The notes: generated by a model from the letters alone, not told the origin. Shown: positions 44,080 through 53,559, counted from the first letter of the stretch. The stretch: DNA of 64,000 nt from Terriglobia bacterium (GCA_020073615.1 JAIQEX010000006.1:42974-106973); one strand, 5' to 3'. Made by a program: numbers and translations.

Positions 44080-44327
44080 CGGTGCTCCGGCCCCTCGGCA
44101 TACTCGAGCAGGGCCGCTACATCGTCGTAGGGCAGGCCCGGCCTCTGGCCCATGTGGCTCGGCCGCACTTTGAACCCGCTGCGCCTGGGGCGCCCGCGCG
44201 CGTTGTCGAGCGCCGCCCGCAGCGTCTCATTGAGCGTCTCCCGGAAGGAAAGACCGCGCGTCTTGCTCTCGCGCTTCAACCGTTCCACAATGTCTTCGTC
44301 GAGCGTCACGGTGGTTCTGATGCTCAT
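44076..44327 (-). CDS. Ribbon-helix-helix antitoxin (second pair)
   Basis: This 83-residue protein has the RHH signature SIRTTVTLDEDIVERLKRES and GLSFRETLNETLRAALDNAR, followed by a basic linker and an acidic toxin-binding tail (DDVAALLEYAEGPEHR). A likely -10 TATTAT lies 9 bp before the ATG with a G-rich ribosome site between them; GATGC repeats upstream could be the operator. Intact. Confidence 0.88.
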   Translation of the reverse strand: MSIRTTVTLDEDIVERLKRESKTRGLSFRETLNETLRAALDNARGRPRRSGFKVRPSHMGQRPGLPYDDVAALLEYAEGPEHR

Positions 44328-44354
44328 GATGCCCCCATAATAGCATCACAGGCA

Positions 44355-44765
44355 TCAAACCGGGACGCCTACCACACCCTCCGCACCGTCCTCAATCTCC
44401 GCCGGCGGGTTACCCGGCTCTGCTGGAACAACACCCCGGACCAGTGCCGCTTGACCGCGCCCAAAACCTGCGCGCCAAGCTCCGTGTTGCCAGGTTTGGA
44501 ACTGCGCTGGTCCCCACGCGACTTCCTTCAACGTGTCGAGATCGAGTTGAACCCAGCAACGTGAGACCGCGACAGTTCCGTTCTTCACCCAGACATTGCG
44601 GCCGCCATCGGGAGGAGGGATCGGTTCCTGGCCGATGGGACTGATCTCCACCTTTACAACGCGTGCTCGGGGCCGGATCGTGCTGCCCGATGCCGCGCAG
44701 AACCACCAGTGTTTCGCGATGAGCCGATCTTCCAGTGCTGGAGCGGTGATCTTCCTGCCGTTCAT
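44355..44765 (-). CDS. Hypothetical protein translationally coupled to metH
   Basis: This 136-residue protein starts MNGRKITAPALEDRLIAKHW at an ATG that overlaps the metH stop (ATGA, 44762-44765). I do not recognise it. It has no signal peptide and no clear motif; residues 30-75 (IRPRARVVKVEISPIGQEPI) look like a normal folded domain, while the last 45 residues are low-complexity and may derive from a frameshifted tail. The overlap suggests a methionine or cobalamin link, by position only. Confidence 0.5.
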   Translation of the reverse strand: MNGRKITAPALEDRLIAKHWWFCAASGSTIRPRARVVKVEISPIGQEPIPPPDGGRNVWVKNGTVAVSRCWVQLDLDTLKEVAWGPAQFQTWQHGAWRAGFGRGQAALVRGVVPAEPGNPPAEIEDGAEGVVGVPV

Positions 44766-47700
44766 AAGGCGCCGCCCTCCCCTTCCTCCGCCGTGAAGTA
44801 AGCCGCGTCCGGGTGGTGGAACACCAGCGCGCTCACGCTCGCCTCCGGCTCCATCATCATCCCCTCGGTGAGCTTTACGCCGATGTCCTCCGGCTTCAGC
44901 AGCGCAAACAGCCCCTGCTGGTCGTCCAGGTTGGGGCACGCCGGGTAACCGAAGCTGTAGCGCTTGCCGCGATATTGCGAGGTGAACCGGTCGTGCATGG
45001 TCAGCGTGGGCGCGTCGGGAAAGCCCCAGTCCTCGCGAATCCGCCGGTGCAGCCATTCCGCCGCGCCTTCGGCCGTTTCAATCGCCAGCGCCTGGATGGC
45101 GTGCGCTTTGAAGAATTCGCCCGCGCGCTTCCACTCCTCGCTGCGCTCGCGGATGCACGCGCCCGCCGTCACCACGAACAGCGCCAGGTGGTCCCGGCGG
45201 CCCTCTTCGCCATCGAGAATGTAATCGCTCAGCGAGAGCCCGTTCTCGCGGCGCTGGCGTCCAAACCGGAACGTGTGGATGGGCGCGGCGCCCGCCGGCG
45301 CGAACAGGTGGATGGCGTTGCCCGCGCGCTCCGCTTCGAAGAACTGCCATGCCGCCCGCACCTTCATGAAGCGCCATGCCTCCCGCTTCACCTCTTCCAC
45401 GTTGTGGAACAGCTCCAGCGCCTTGGGCTCGCGCTCCGCCAGCGCCTGCTCGAAGTTGCCTTTGTACCCCAGGTGCCGCCCGTAGAGCATGTACGGGTTG
45501 ATGTAGCTCCACACTTCGGCCAGGTGCGGCACGTCGCGCACTTTGCGCTCCAGGTACGGCGCGGCCGGAATCGGAATATCGGTCCGCACCTTCCCGCTGC
45601 GCCGCTCCCCCAGTGGCGCCGGCGCCATCGCCGCGGCCGTCTCCGTTACCGCGGGCGCCTCGCCCGCTCCGTTCCGCGCCAGCACCCCCGCCCGCTCCGC
45701 CGGGTCCATCAGGCCGTTCATCAGGCCCAGGCCGGTCATGGCGTCTTTCGCATAGCACACCGCCGCGCCGTAGGCCGGTGCGATCTTGGTGCGCGTGAAT
45801 TTCTCCGAGAGCGCCGCCCCGCCCACCAGCAGCGGCACCGAAACGCCGGCCGCCTGCAAATCCCCCGCCGTGACCACCATCTGCTGCGTGCTCTTCACCA
45901 GCAGCCCGGACAGCCCGATGGCGTCCGGCTGGTGCTCCTGGCAGGCGCGGATCAGCGCGTCGGGCGCCACCTTGATCCCCAGGTTGATCACCTGGTAGCC
46001 GTTGTTGGCGAAAATAATCTCCACCAGGTTCTTGCCGATATCGTGCACGTCGCCCTTCACCGTGGCCAGCAGCACCTTGCCGCGCGCCGCGGTGTCGGCC
46101 TTCTCCATGAACTGCTCCAGGTAGCTCACCGCCGCCTTCATGGCTTCGGCCGATTGCAGCACCTCGGCCACAATCAGCTCGTTGTTGTTGAACAGCCGCC
46201 CCACCTCCGTCATGCCCGCCATGAGCGGCCCGTTGACGATATCGAGCGGCGCCGCGCCCTCCGCCCGCTTCCGCTCCAGGTCGGCCACCAGCCCGTCGCG
46301 CGTGCCCTCGATGATGTAATTCGCCAGCCGCTGGTCGAGCGGCAGGTCCTCGGCCCGCTGCTTCACGCGCTTGCCGCTCTTGCGGAAATGGTCCGTGATG
46401 GCGGCGATGTGCCACTGGTTGATGGCCGCCTTCTGCTCCGGCGTCTGCGCGCGCCAGTCCTCGGGCGCGGTGCGCAGCGATTCGTCCGCCGCGTCCACCG
46501 GCGGCGAATTGAACAGCAGGCTCTCGGCCAGCCGCCGCTCCTCCTCCGGAATGGACGCAAAGCGCTCCAGCTTCTCCGCGTTGACGATCGCCAGATCCAG
46601 CCCCGCCTTGGTGCAGTAATAAAGGAAGACCGAGTTCACCACCTCGCGCGCCGCCGCCGGCAGGCCGAAAGAGATGTTGGAAATGCCCAGCACCGTCTTC
46701 ACGAACGGGATGGCCTCTTTCACCAGCCGTATGCCTTCGATGGTCTCCACCGCCGCCCCGATGTAGTTCGCGTCTCCGGTGGCGCACGGAAACACCAGCG
46801 GATCGATGACGATGTCCTCCGGCGGAATGCCGTACTTTTCGGTGAGAAGCCCGCAGCTCCGCCGCGCCACCGCCAGCTTGCGCTCGCGCGTGAAGGCCTG
46901 CGCCTGCACCTTGTCTTCGTCGATCGAGCCCACCACCAGCGCCGCCCCATAGCGCCGCGCCAAGGGGCACACGCGCGCGAATTTCTCCTCGCCATCCTCC
47001 AGGTTGATGGAGTTGATGATGCTCTTGCCCTGGCAGTAGGTGAGCGCCAGCTCCACCGCCCGCGGGTCGGTGGTGTCGATCATCACCGGGGCTTTGATCT
47101 TGCGGATCAGCTTCTCGTAGAACGGCGGAATGTCGGCCATCTCGTCGCGGTCCGCGCTTTGCAGGCACACGTCCACGATGTGCGCGCCGTTCTTCACCTG
47201 CCAGCGCGCGATCTCGCTGGCCTCTTCCCACTGCTCCCCGGCCACCAGGTTCTTGAACAGCCGCGAGCCGATCACGTTGGTCCGCTCGCCCACGATCAGC
47301 GGCCGGTTGCTCTCCTCGGCTTCCACCAGCTCGATGCCCGAGTACCAGGCGCGGTGTGCGCGCCCGGGCAGCGGGCGGGGCCGCTTGCCTTCCGCCATCT
47401 GCACGATGACGCGAATGTGTGCGTCGGTGGTGCCGCAGCATCCGCCCACCATGTTCAGCCAGCCGCGATCGATGAACCGCTCCAGTTGCGCGGCCACCGA
47501 ATCCGGCGTCTCCAGGTACTGCCCGTCCTGCGGAATCCCCGCGTTGGGATAGCAGGAGACGCGCACCGGCGACATCCCGGCGATGGTGCGCAAGTGGTCG
47601 GTCATGAACTCCGTCCCGGTGCCGCAGTTGAGGCCGATGGAGAGCAGATCGGCGTGCGCGATGGAGGCGCAGAAGGCATCCGCCGTCTGTCCCGCCAGCA

Positions 47701-48319
47701 TGGTGCCGATACTCTCTATGGTCCCCGAGACCATCGCCGACACCGGCCGGCCCAGCTCGTTGCGCAGCCGGTCGATAGCCAGCAGTGCCGCCTTCACCGT
47801 GCGCGTGTCGTTGCACGTCTCCACCAGCAGCAGATCCACGCCGCCATCCAGCAGCCCCCGCGCCCGCTCGTAGTACACCTCGATCAACTGCGGGAACGTG
47901 ACGCCGCCGACCACGCTGATCGACTTCGTGGTAGGACCCATGGAACCGGCGGCGAAGCGCGGTCTCGAACCGGTCGAGAACTCTTCGGCCGCCTGCCGCG
48001 CCAGCTTCGCGGCGGTCACGTTCAAATCGTAGACCTGGTCTTCCAGTCCGAAATCCGCCAGCGAAATCCGGTCGCCATTGAAGGAATTCGTCTCCACCAC
48101 ATCGGCGCCCGCGGCCAGGTAGGCCCGGTGGATATCCAGCACCCAGCCCGGGCGCGTGCGCAGCAGATTTTCGTTGCAGTTCTCGAAGGCGGCGCCGCCG
48201 AAGTCGGCCGCCGTGGGGTTGCGTTGTTGCAGCATGGTCCCCATGGCCCCGTCGAGCACCAGGACGCGTTCTTCCAGAATCTCCAGGAGCGCCTGCCGGC
48301 GCTCTGCGGGCGTGGTCAT
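44762..48319 (-). CDS. metH: Cobalamin-dependent methionine synthase
   Basis: This 1185-residue protein has all four MetH modules. The homocysteine-binding barrel at about 1-325 has zinc-ligand cysteines in GLNCGTG and GGCCGTT. The methyltetrahydrofolate pterin-binding barrel is at about 345-610. The cobalamin cap and binding domain has KGDVHDIGKNLVEIIFANNG near 755, whose DxHxxG histidine binds the cobalt. The C-terminal SAM-binding activation domain is at about 900-1180. It methylates homocysteine to methionine using 5-methyl-tetrahydrofolate. Length and motifs match the full-size enzyme, so it is intact. Confidence 0.97.
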   Translation of the reverse strand: MTTPAERRQALLEILEERVLVLDGAMGTMLQQRNPTAADFGGAAFENCNENLLRTRPGWVLDIHRAYLAAGADVVETNSFNGDRISLADFGLEDQVYDLNVTAAKLARQAAEEFSTGSRPRFAAGSMGPTTKSISVVGGVTFPQLIEVYYERARGLLDGGVDLLLVETCNDTRTVKAALLAIDRLRNELGRPVSAMVSGTIESIGTMLAGQTADAFCASIAHADLLSIGLNCGTGTEFMTDHLRTIAGMSPVRVSCYPNAGIPQDGQYLETPDSVAAQLERFIDRGWLNMVGGCCGTTDAHIRVIVQMAEGKRPRPLPGRAHRAWYSGIELVEAEESNRPLIVGERTNVIGSRLFKNLVAGEQWEEASEIARWQVKNGAHIVDVCLQSADRDEMADIPPFYEKLIRKIKAPVMIDTTDPRAVELALTYCQGKSIINSINLEDGEEKFARVCPLARRYGAALVVGSIDEDKVQAQAFTRERKLAVARRSCGLLTEKYGIPPEDIVIDPLVFPCATGDANYIGAAVETIEGIRLVKEAIPFVKTVLGISNISFGLPAAAREVVNSVFLYYCTKAGLDLAIVNAEKLERFASIPEEERRLAESLLFNSPPVDAADESLRTAPEDWRAQTPEQKAAINQWHIAAITDHFRKSGKRVKQRAEDLPLDQRLANYIIEGTRDGLVADLERKRAEGAAPLDIVNGPLMAGMTEVGRLFNNNELIVAEVLQSAEAMKAAVSYLEQFMEKADTAARGKVLLATVKGDVHDIGKNLVEIIFANNGYQVINLGIKVAPDALIRACQEHQPDAIGLSGLLVKSTQQMVVTAGDLQAAGVSVPLLVGGAALSEKFTRTKIAPAYGAAVCYAKDAMTGLGLMNGLMDPAERAGVLARNGAGEAPAVTETAAAMAPAPLGERRSGKVRTDIPIPAAPYLERKVRDVPHLAEVWSYINPYMLYGRHLGYKGNFEQALAEREPKALELFHNVEEVKREAWRFMKVRAAWQFFEAERAGNAIHLFAPAGAAPIHTFRFGRQRRENGLSLSDYILDGEEGRRDHLALFVVTAGACIRERSEEWKRAGEFFKAHAIQALAIETAEGAAEWLHRRIREDWGFPDAPTLTMHDRFTSQYRGKRYSFGYPACPNLDDQQGLFALLKPEDIGVKLTEGMMMEPEASVSALVFHHPDAAYFTAEEGEGGAL

Positions 48320-48361
48320 ATGTGGTGTGCTGATACGATTCTACCAGCCGGTGCGGGGAGA

Positions 48362-48407
48362 CAAAAAAAAGTGGCCGGGCCGTACGGTCAATGCCGTACG
48401 CCCGGCC
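48362..48407 (-). terminator. Intrinsic terminator of the PEP-CTERM gene
   Basis: A GC-rich hairpin (48373-48387 with 48394-48407, one bulged C) is followed on the minus strand by eight Ts (48363-48370). It lies 26 bp after the stop of the minus-strand PEP-CTERM gene and separates it from metH. Confidence 0.85.
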
Positions 48408-48433
48408 TGGATTGAGTGAACTAAAGGATCGGC

Positions 48434-49099
48434 TTACTTCTTGCGGCGTCGGCCTAGAGCTCCGATGCCCAACAAGCCGGTCCCTAACAGGACCATGGTG
48501 ACCGGTTCAGGAGTTGTTTCCAAAAACGTATTCGCGACGCTTACCGCTGCCCCGCCACCGGCGGTGTAGGAGTCAAAGACCTGCAGGGACGTCACGCCAC
48601 CGGTGAAAAACGGTGTGCCGGGATTCCCTGGGGTGGAGGTCAGCGAGCCGATGAAATTACCGCCGGCGTCAAAGACTTCCTTCAAGTTGGACGGAGTGCC
48701 CACTCCCGATGGATTGGACAGGTCGCCCGATACACGGGAGATCGTGAAGTCCGGTGAGATCGCCAAGTCCACGGCTATGTCATAGGACACCAGAAAATTC
48801 CCCGTGAAGTTCCCGTTGAACGCCACCGTGTGGAAATCGCCCGCGGCGAGGGCTTGCACCTGCAGCCGTAGCGACGTGTCGACCGACATGCCCAGGACAA
48901 AAAAGTTCGAGTAGATCTTGTCCTGCTGTTCGCAAGCGAAGGTCCCAACGCCGTCCGCGTTAGTGGCCTGCCAGACTGAACCAGCGATTTGAATATCGGT
49001 CGCCGTGCCGGTCCCGAATTGGGAGCATTGCGGGACGATCGCTGCGCTCACGATCAGGGGCAGCAGCACAAAAAGGCTCAAAAACAGAATCCGTTTCAT
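48434..49099 (-). CDS. PEP-CTERM sorting-domain protein
   Basis: This 221-residue secreted protein has a signal peptide (ILFLSLFVLLPLIVSAA) and a C-terminal sorting tail TPEPVTMVLLGTGLLGIGAL followed by GRRRKK. This is the PEP motif, hydrophobic helix and basic end recognised by exosortase. The middle is Gly/Ser/Thr-rich and beta-like with no recognised fold. Substrates of this type are exported to the surface, often alongside exopolysaccharide. No exosortase is seen in this window. GGAGGAAG precedes the start. Confidence 0.9.
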   Translation of the reverse strand: MKRILFLSLFVLLPLIVSAAIVPQCSQFGTGTATDIQIAGSVWQATNADGVGTFACEQQDKIYSNFFVLGMSVDTSLRLQVQALAAGDFHTVAFNGNFTGNFLVSYDIAVDLAISPDFTISRVSGDLSNPSGVGTPSNLKEVFDAGGNFIGSLTSTPGNPGTPFFTGGVTSLQVFDSYTAGGGAAVSVANTFLETTPEPVTMVLLGTGLLGIGALGRRRKK

Positions 49100-49484
49100 T
49101 AATGTCTTCCTCCGGTCGTTGCCATAAAAATTTGGACCCCGAGTTTCAGATCCTCAGCTCCATAGTTTACATTGGGCGATTTCGCACGCGAAGTCAATAG
49201 AAAACCCAGGGTACTATGAGTACTTCGAGTGCTTCTTAGTTCTAGAACCATAGGCGGATAGCCCGCAAACATGAAGGAACTGTTGAAATCCTCGACACCT
49301 TGCAGCCAGGAGCCGCCTGCTCGGGTACAGCGGCTGCAATACCTCGCTCGTCGCTCAAATCGCACCACGGGATTCAGATCCTTAGCTCCTTAGTTCACTT
49401 TGGACGAATCCGCACCCGGAGTCGATGCGAAAAATCGGTATTCTGGCGCGCGAATAATACGGAGCGAAGGGGTATCCTGTGGGT
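49100..49484. repeat. 385-bp intergenic region with an imperfect direct repeat
   Basis: This gap separates two divergent secreted-protein genes. Positions 49145-49197 and 49373-49425 share the same 53-bp layout, starting TTCAGATCCT in both, with about 10 mismatches counted by eye. The copies are 228 bp apart in the same orientation, one near each gene. GCAGCC and GGCTGC between them could form a hairpin. I see no gene or clear promoter. Confidence 0.65.
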
Positions 49485-50288
49485 ATGCGCAATTGGGTGA
49501 TGATTCTGGCCGTTCTGGCCGCCATTCCCGCGTGTGCCGACACGCGCTTCCGGGTCCGCCAGATGACCCGCAACGATGTGCCGCAGGGCAAAGGGCAGTG
49601 CGATATCCGCATCGACGTCGACAACGAGGTCGAAGTCACGGTGCGCCGCGACATGGTCCTCGTCCGCACCCTCTCCGGCCGCGATGCCCGCGATGTCGGC
49701 TCGGAATGCAATGCGCCGCTGCCCGACCGCGACCTGCGCGGCTTCAATTTTGAAGTGACGGAACGGCGCAACGAGATCCGCCTCCTCGAAGAACCGTCGC
49801 GCCGCAACGATTTTTCGACCATCGTGCGCATTCGCGACGGCGCCGGCGGCATGGGGCGTTATGCCTTCCGGCTGTCCTGGGATATAGGCGGAGGCGGCGG
49901 TTTCCGGCGCGACGACGACCGGCCCGGCGAGCGGCGCGGCGGCGAGGGCTTCGCCTGGAATAACACCATCAACTTCCACGGTGAGGGACGCGGCGCCGCC
50001 ATCTTCAACGAGTCGGGCGAGCGGCGCCTCTTCGAGGTCACCGTCGATATCGACCGCGGCGCCCGCATTTCGGTCACCTTCCGCACCGCCCGCGGCGGCC
50101 CGCTTTCCTTCACCGGATCGGTGATCGGGCGCGAGGGCGGCCGCCTGAAGGCCGACGTGATGAGCGAGGATCGCCGCCTGCGCGGCCCCATGTTCATCTC
50201 CGTCGACGACCGCCAGAACGTCAACGCCATCACCCTCGAAGCCACCGACGGCCGCGACCGCCTGCGCCTCAACTGGGACCGCCGGTAG
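49485..50288 (+). CDS. Secreted hypothetical protein, Arg/Asp-rich
   Basis: This 267-residue protein has a signal peptide (VMILAVLAAIPACADTRFRV). The mature part alternates basic and acidic residues (RDMVLVRTLSGRDARDVG) and contains a flexible Gly/Asp/Arg linker (GGGGGFRRDDDRPGERRGGE) near 140. The second half looks like a beta domain (LFEVTVDIDRGARISVTFRT). I do not recognise the family. I chose the ATG at 49485 over an in-frame GTG two codons upstream. It ends 7 bp before the convergent TIGR03437-like gene. Confidence 0.65.
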   Translation: MRNWVMILAVLAAIPACADTRFRVRQMTRNDVPQGKGQCDIRIDVDNEVEVTVRRDMVLVRTLSGRDARDVGSECNAPLPDRDLRGFNFEVTERRNEIRLLEEPSRRNDFSTIVRIRDGAGGMGRYAFRLSWDIGGGGGFRRDDDRPGERRGGEGFAWNNTINFHGEGRGAAIFNESGERRLFEVTVDIDRGARISVTFRTARGGPLSFTGSVIGREGGRLKADVMSEDRRLRGPMFISVDDRQNVNAITLEATDGRDRLRLNWDRR

Positions 50289-50294
50289 GCCCCG

Positions 50295-52226
50295 CTACTT
50301 GATCGGGATCGTGGCCTGGCTGTGGACCGCCGTGAAGTTGCTGTTGGCGTCCAGGGTGTCGATTTCCAGGCTCACGCTCTGGCCCGTGGTGACTCCCGCC
50401 GGAACCGTGAAATTCACCTGGTAGAGACCGGCGAAACCGGGCGCCAGCACCGGCTGCACGGAGACCGTCGCCTGGAAGCCATCTACGAATACCTGCACCT
50501 GGCTGACCACCTTGGCCAGTGGATTCCCAGGCGAGGGAGCGCCATCGTTCACCGCCGGGCTGACCGGGCCCAGCCCGACCATGAACAGCGAGACCGTCTC
50601 GCCCACGGCGGCGGGGTTGGCGGAGGTGACCACCGAGAAATTCCCGTGCAGGATGTCGGCGCTGCCCAACCCGGTCTGCGGCTGAGTCAGCACGCCGGGT
50701 GAAGCCGGGCCGGAATACAGCGTAACGGCGTTGGATTTGGTGCTGCCGTTGGTCACCTGGATGGTGATCACCGTGCCGTCGGTGGGCAGCGAGTAGGGCG
50801 CCAACAGGGAAATCTGGTCGGAGCCGCCGGAAGTCTGCTTGCCGGCAAAGAAGATGGGCACGTTGACCGAGACCGGGTTGCCACCGGCAGTCCAACTGAA
50901 GTTCACCTGGGCACCGCCGAGCGTCGTCGGAAATTGCGTGCCGCCCGGGGCCGACGCCGTCTGCGTCACCATGCCCGATCCGTAGAGGGTCAGCGCCTGG
51001 CCTGGGGAAATCGAGGCCGCGAAGGGGGAGTTGCTGCCCGCGTTCTGCACCCGGGTCGGATCGAGAAACACCCCGGTGCCGGTCACCGGCAGGATCTTCA
51101 CGTAGACGTTCAGCTCGTAATTGGTTCCCAGGCCCGACGCAATCACAATGTTGCCCAGCGCTCCGGCCGCGTACTGGATGTCCGAGTAGGAAGTATCGGT
51201 GCCATCGGGATTGAAGTTGAAGTAGGCCAGGGCCAGCGTCTGATCGAAATCCAGCTGGAGAAAGTCCGCGTTCACCCGCTGATAGGAAAACTCCACTCCC
51301 GGGTTGGGGAATTCGTTGGCCACGCCATCGGTGGCGAAGATCCCGCCGTTGGTGCTGGTGTCGTTCTCCAATAAGCCCGTGAAGTAGAATCCGTTGATGA
51401 CTGTGCTGGCGTTGCTGGAGGGCAAGGCCTTGACGCCCACGATCAGGTCGAAGCCCGTGCCCCCCGCCAGGAAGAAGTTGCCGTCGGACGAGACATACAG
51501 GGTCTTGGCCCCGGAGAGCAACTGGTTGTTGGCCGCCACCCCGGCCGGCGCGGGAAAAGTCATCGTGCCGCTGCCGTTGGCCGAGACCGTGTACGAAGCG
51601 CCCGTCGAGGTCTGCGTAGTGGGCGCGTCACCCAGATTGCTGGCCGTGCCCTTCACCGTTACCGTTCCCAGGCTGCCCGAGCCGTTGGACGTCATGGAGA
51701 AAAAGGTGTTGCGATTCAGGGTATTGTAGTCGCCGTTCAGAAAATCCAGGCTGCTCACGAAGTAGTTCCCCGAGAGCGTCGCATTGGACGAGGCGGTGCT
51801 GACCGGCATGGCGATAAACAGGTCCACATCGACCGAATCGGTGCTGCTGGCGACAATCACGCCGCCGGCGCCGACGCCGCCGAAGATGACGGCGTTCTGC
51901 GGGTCCATGGGGTTCACCATCGAAAACAGGCCGCTCGAAAACACGGTGTAGCCCGGCTGGCTGGGAGTGGTGATGTTGACCGTCGCGCTGCCGGCGCCGG
52001 GACCGCTGCTGTTGATCTGCGTCCCGGTGACCGTGTAGCCGCCGTTGCCGTTGAACACGATGATGCCGGAAGCGCTCACGGCGAGGTCGGTGGCCCCTCC
52101 GGCATTGATATTCAGATAGCGAAAGAAGTAGCTGCCATTCAGCGTGGCGTTGCTGGGTAGTTGGGCCGCGGCGGGCAGAGCCGCCAAAACCAGGGCAAGG
52201 GACAAAACAAGACGCCGATAGATCAT
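50295..52226 (-). CDS. Secreted protein with TIGR03437-like C-terminal domain
   Basis: This 643-residue protein starts MIYRRLVLSLALVLAALPAA, a signal peptide. Residues about 20-400 have repeated beta units beginning LNGSYFFRYLNINAGGATDL and LSGNYFVSSLDFLNGDYNTL. The C-terminal 220 residues, from SPFAASISPGQALTLYGSGM through YQVNFTVPAGVTTGQSVSLE, match the Solibacter-type TIGR03437 domain, which is expanded in that lineage and has no known function. It is probably displayed on or released from the cell surface. Confidence 0.85.
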   Translation of the reverse strand: MIYRRLVLSLALVLAALPAAAQLPSNATLNGSYFFRYLNINAGGATDLAVSASGIIVFNGNGGYTVTGTQINSSGPGAGSATVNITTPSQPGYTVFSSGLFSMVNPMDPQNAVIFGGVGAGGVIVASSTDSVDVDLFIAMPVSTASSNATLSGNYFVSSLDFLNGDYNTLNRNTFFSMTSNGSGSLGTVTVKGTASNLGDAPTTQTSTGASYTVSANGSGTMTFPAPAGVAANNQLLSGAKTLYVSSDGNFFLAGGTGFDLIVGVKALPSSNASTVINGFYFTGLLENDTSTNGGIFATDGVANEFPNPGVEFSYQRVNADFLQLDFDQTLALAYFNFNPDGTDTSYSDIQYAAGALGNIVIASGLGTNYELNVYVKILPVTGTGVFLDPTRVQNAGSNSPFAASISPGQALTLYGSGMVTQTASAPGGTQFPTTLGGAQVNFSWTAGGNPVSVNVPIFFAGKQTSGGSDQISLLAPYSLPTDGTVITIQVTNGSTKSNAVTLYSGPASPGVLTQPQTGLGSADILHGNFSVVTSANPAAVGETVSLFMVGLGPVSPAVNDGAPSPGNPLAKVVSQVQVFVDGFQATVSVQPVLAPGFAGLYQVNFTVPAGVTTGQSVSLEIDTLDANSNFTAVHSQATIPIK

Positions 52227-52262
52227 GATCGCATGATACCCCCAAAAAGGAGATAGACGCAT

Positions 52263-52430
52263 TTACGGCGGTACCGGTGACAGCAAATTTCGTTCCCGCA
52301 GCCAGCGGTCGATGGCGCGCGCCGCCTGGCGGCCCTCGGCAATGGCCCAGACCACCAGCGATTGGCCGCGGCGCATGTCGCCGGCGGCGAACACGCCGGG
52401 GACCGACGACATGTGGTCCGCGCCGGCCGC
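52263..52430 (-). pseudogene. C-terminal fragment of a glutamate synthase small-subunit paralog
   Basis: About 55 codons with their own stop encode [20 protein letters not shown] and [19 protein letters not shown], the C-terminus of GltD. Roughly 120 bp (52308-52427) are almost identical to the end of the intact gltD at 55049-55168, but the last residues differ, so this is the tail of a paralog. It joins an oppositely oriented ABC transporter remnant at about 52425-52435. Confidence 0.82.
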
Positions 52431-53244
52431 ATTCGCGAGATCCTGCGCGAGGTCCCTTCCATCGGCGCACCGCCCCATCCCGTACCCCTCGCGGCCGTGC
52501 GCGGCGAAATCGAATCCCGCGCGGCCGCGGTCGATTACGGCGCCGGCCCGGTATTGGATGGCATCGATCTGCGCATTCCCGCCGGCGCCACCGTCGCCGT
52601 GGTCGGCCGCACCGGCTCGGGCAAAAGCACGCTGGCCGGCCTAGTGCCGCGCCTGCCGGATCCCACCGAAGGCGCAGTCTTACTTGATGGCGTCGATCTC
52701 CGCCGCCTCGATCCCTCCGAACTGCGCCGCCACATTGGCTTCGTGCCGCAGGAGACGTTCCTGTTCAGCGCCACGATTGCCGAGAACCTCGCCTTCGGTG
52801 TCGAGCGCGCCACCGCGGAGGAGATCCGCCGCGCCGCCGAAATCGCCGGCTTGGCCGCCGATATCGACGGCTTCCCCCTGGCCTATGAAACGATGGTAGG
52901 CGAACGGGGCATCACCCTATCCGGCGGCCAGAAGCAGCGCACCGCCATCGCACGCGCCGTCCTCCGCGACCCGCGCGTCCCGGTCGCTGGACGACGCCCT
53001 TTCGAGCGTGGACACGCTCACCGAAGAGCGCACCCTGACGCACCTGGCCGGCGTGATGCGCGGCCGCACGGTGATCCTGATTTCGCATCGCGTCTCGACG
53101 GTCCGCGCCGCCAGCCGCATCGTGGTCCTGGAGAAAGGCCGCATCGCAGAACAGGGCACGCACGCGGAGCTGATCGCCGCCGGCGGCTACTACGCGGGGT
53201 TGGCGCAGAAGCAGATGCTGGAAGAGGAACTGGAGGCGATTTGA
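52431..53244 (+). pseudogene. ABC transporter ATPase remnant (copy 1), membrane domain missing
   Basis: The remnant begins inside the linker ([20 protein letters not shown]) and covers a nucleotide-binding domain of the MsbA/MdlB exporter type. It has Walker [15 protein letters not shown], the Q-loop FVPQETFLFSATIAENLAFG and signature [15 protein letters not shown]. At about 52980 one frame ends the homology and the next frame supplies [20 protein letters not shown], then the H-loop ILISHRVST and the C-terminus to EEELEAI. The six membrane helices are absent on the 5' side. It cannot make a transporter. Confidence 0.85.
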
Positions 53245-53249
53245 GGAGG

Positions 53250-53559
53250 GCGCGCCGCCTCGCCGCGAACGGGCCGCCGCATCGATCCGTGCCTGGACGA
53301 CGCGATCAAGTCGCGCCAGATCGCGCACCGCGGCAGGGCGGAAAACTACACGGCGGATCACAGCCCGAGCCGGCGCCGGACTTCCTTCCAGGGGGACATC
53401 GTCGCCCGGTTCCGTACGGGCCAGATCCAACTTGGCCGCGGTCTCGGCATCGATGATTTCCTGCCTACCCAACTCCGCAAGAAAAGAAATGGCCACCTGT
53501 ACCTCACTGTCCGGAAGGGCATCCACGAGCGATTGAAGGCGGTTGCGGTCGGAGGACAT
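53250..53559 (-). pseudogene. Broken antitoxin and RelE-like toxin fragment
   Basis: MSSDRNRLQSLVDALPDSEV through ARTEPGDDVPLE looks like a short antitoxin of about 66 residues. An extra base near 53385 shifts the frame; without it the protein would end EVRRRLGL at a TGA (53360-53358) that overlaps a GTG (53361-53359). That GTG opens IRRVVFRPAAVRDLARLDRV, the N-terminus of a RelE/ParE-type toxin. Homology ends at about 53250, next to the ABC remnant. Both genes are probably inactive. Confidence 0.65.

Noticed and set aside
44813..48415. 1200-codon open frame antisense to metH
   Set aside because: The product is Arg/His-rich and lacks any fold signature; the opposite strand is a full-length methionine synthase.
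49099..49368. Small minus-strand frame in the region before the PEP-CTERM gene
   Set aside because: It contains the direct repeat and AT-rich leader; no motif, and no ribosome site near its start.
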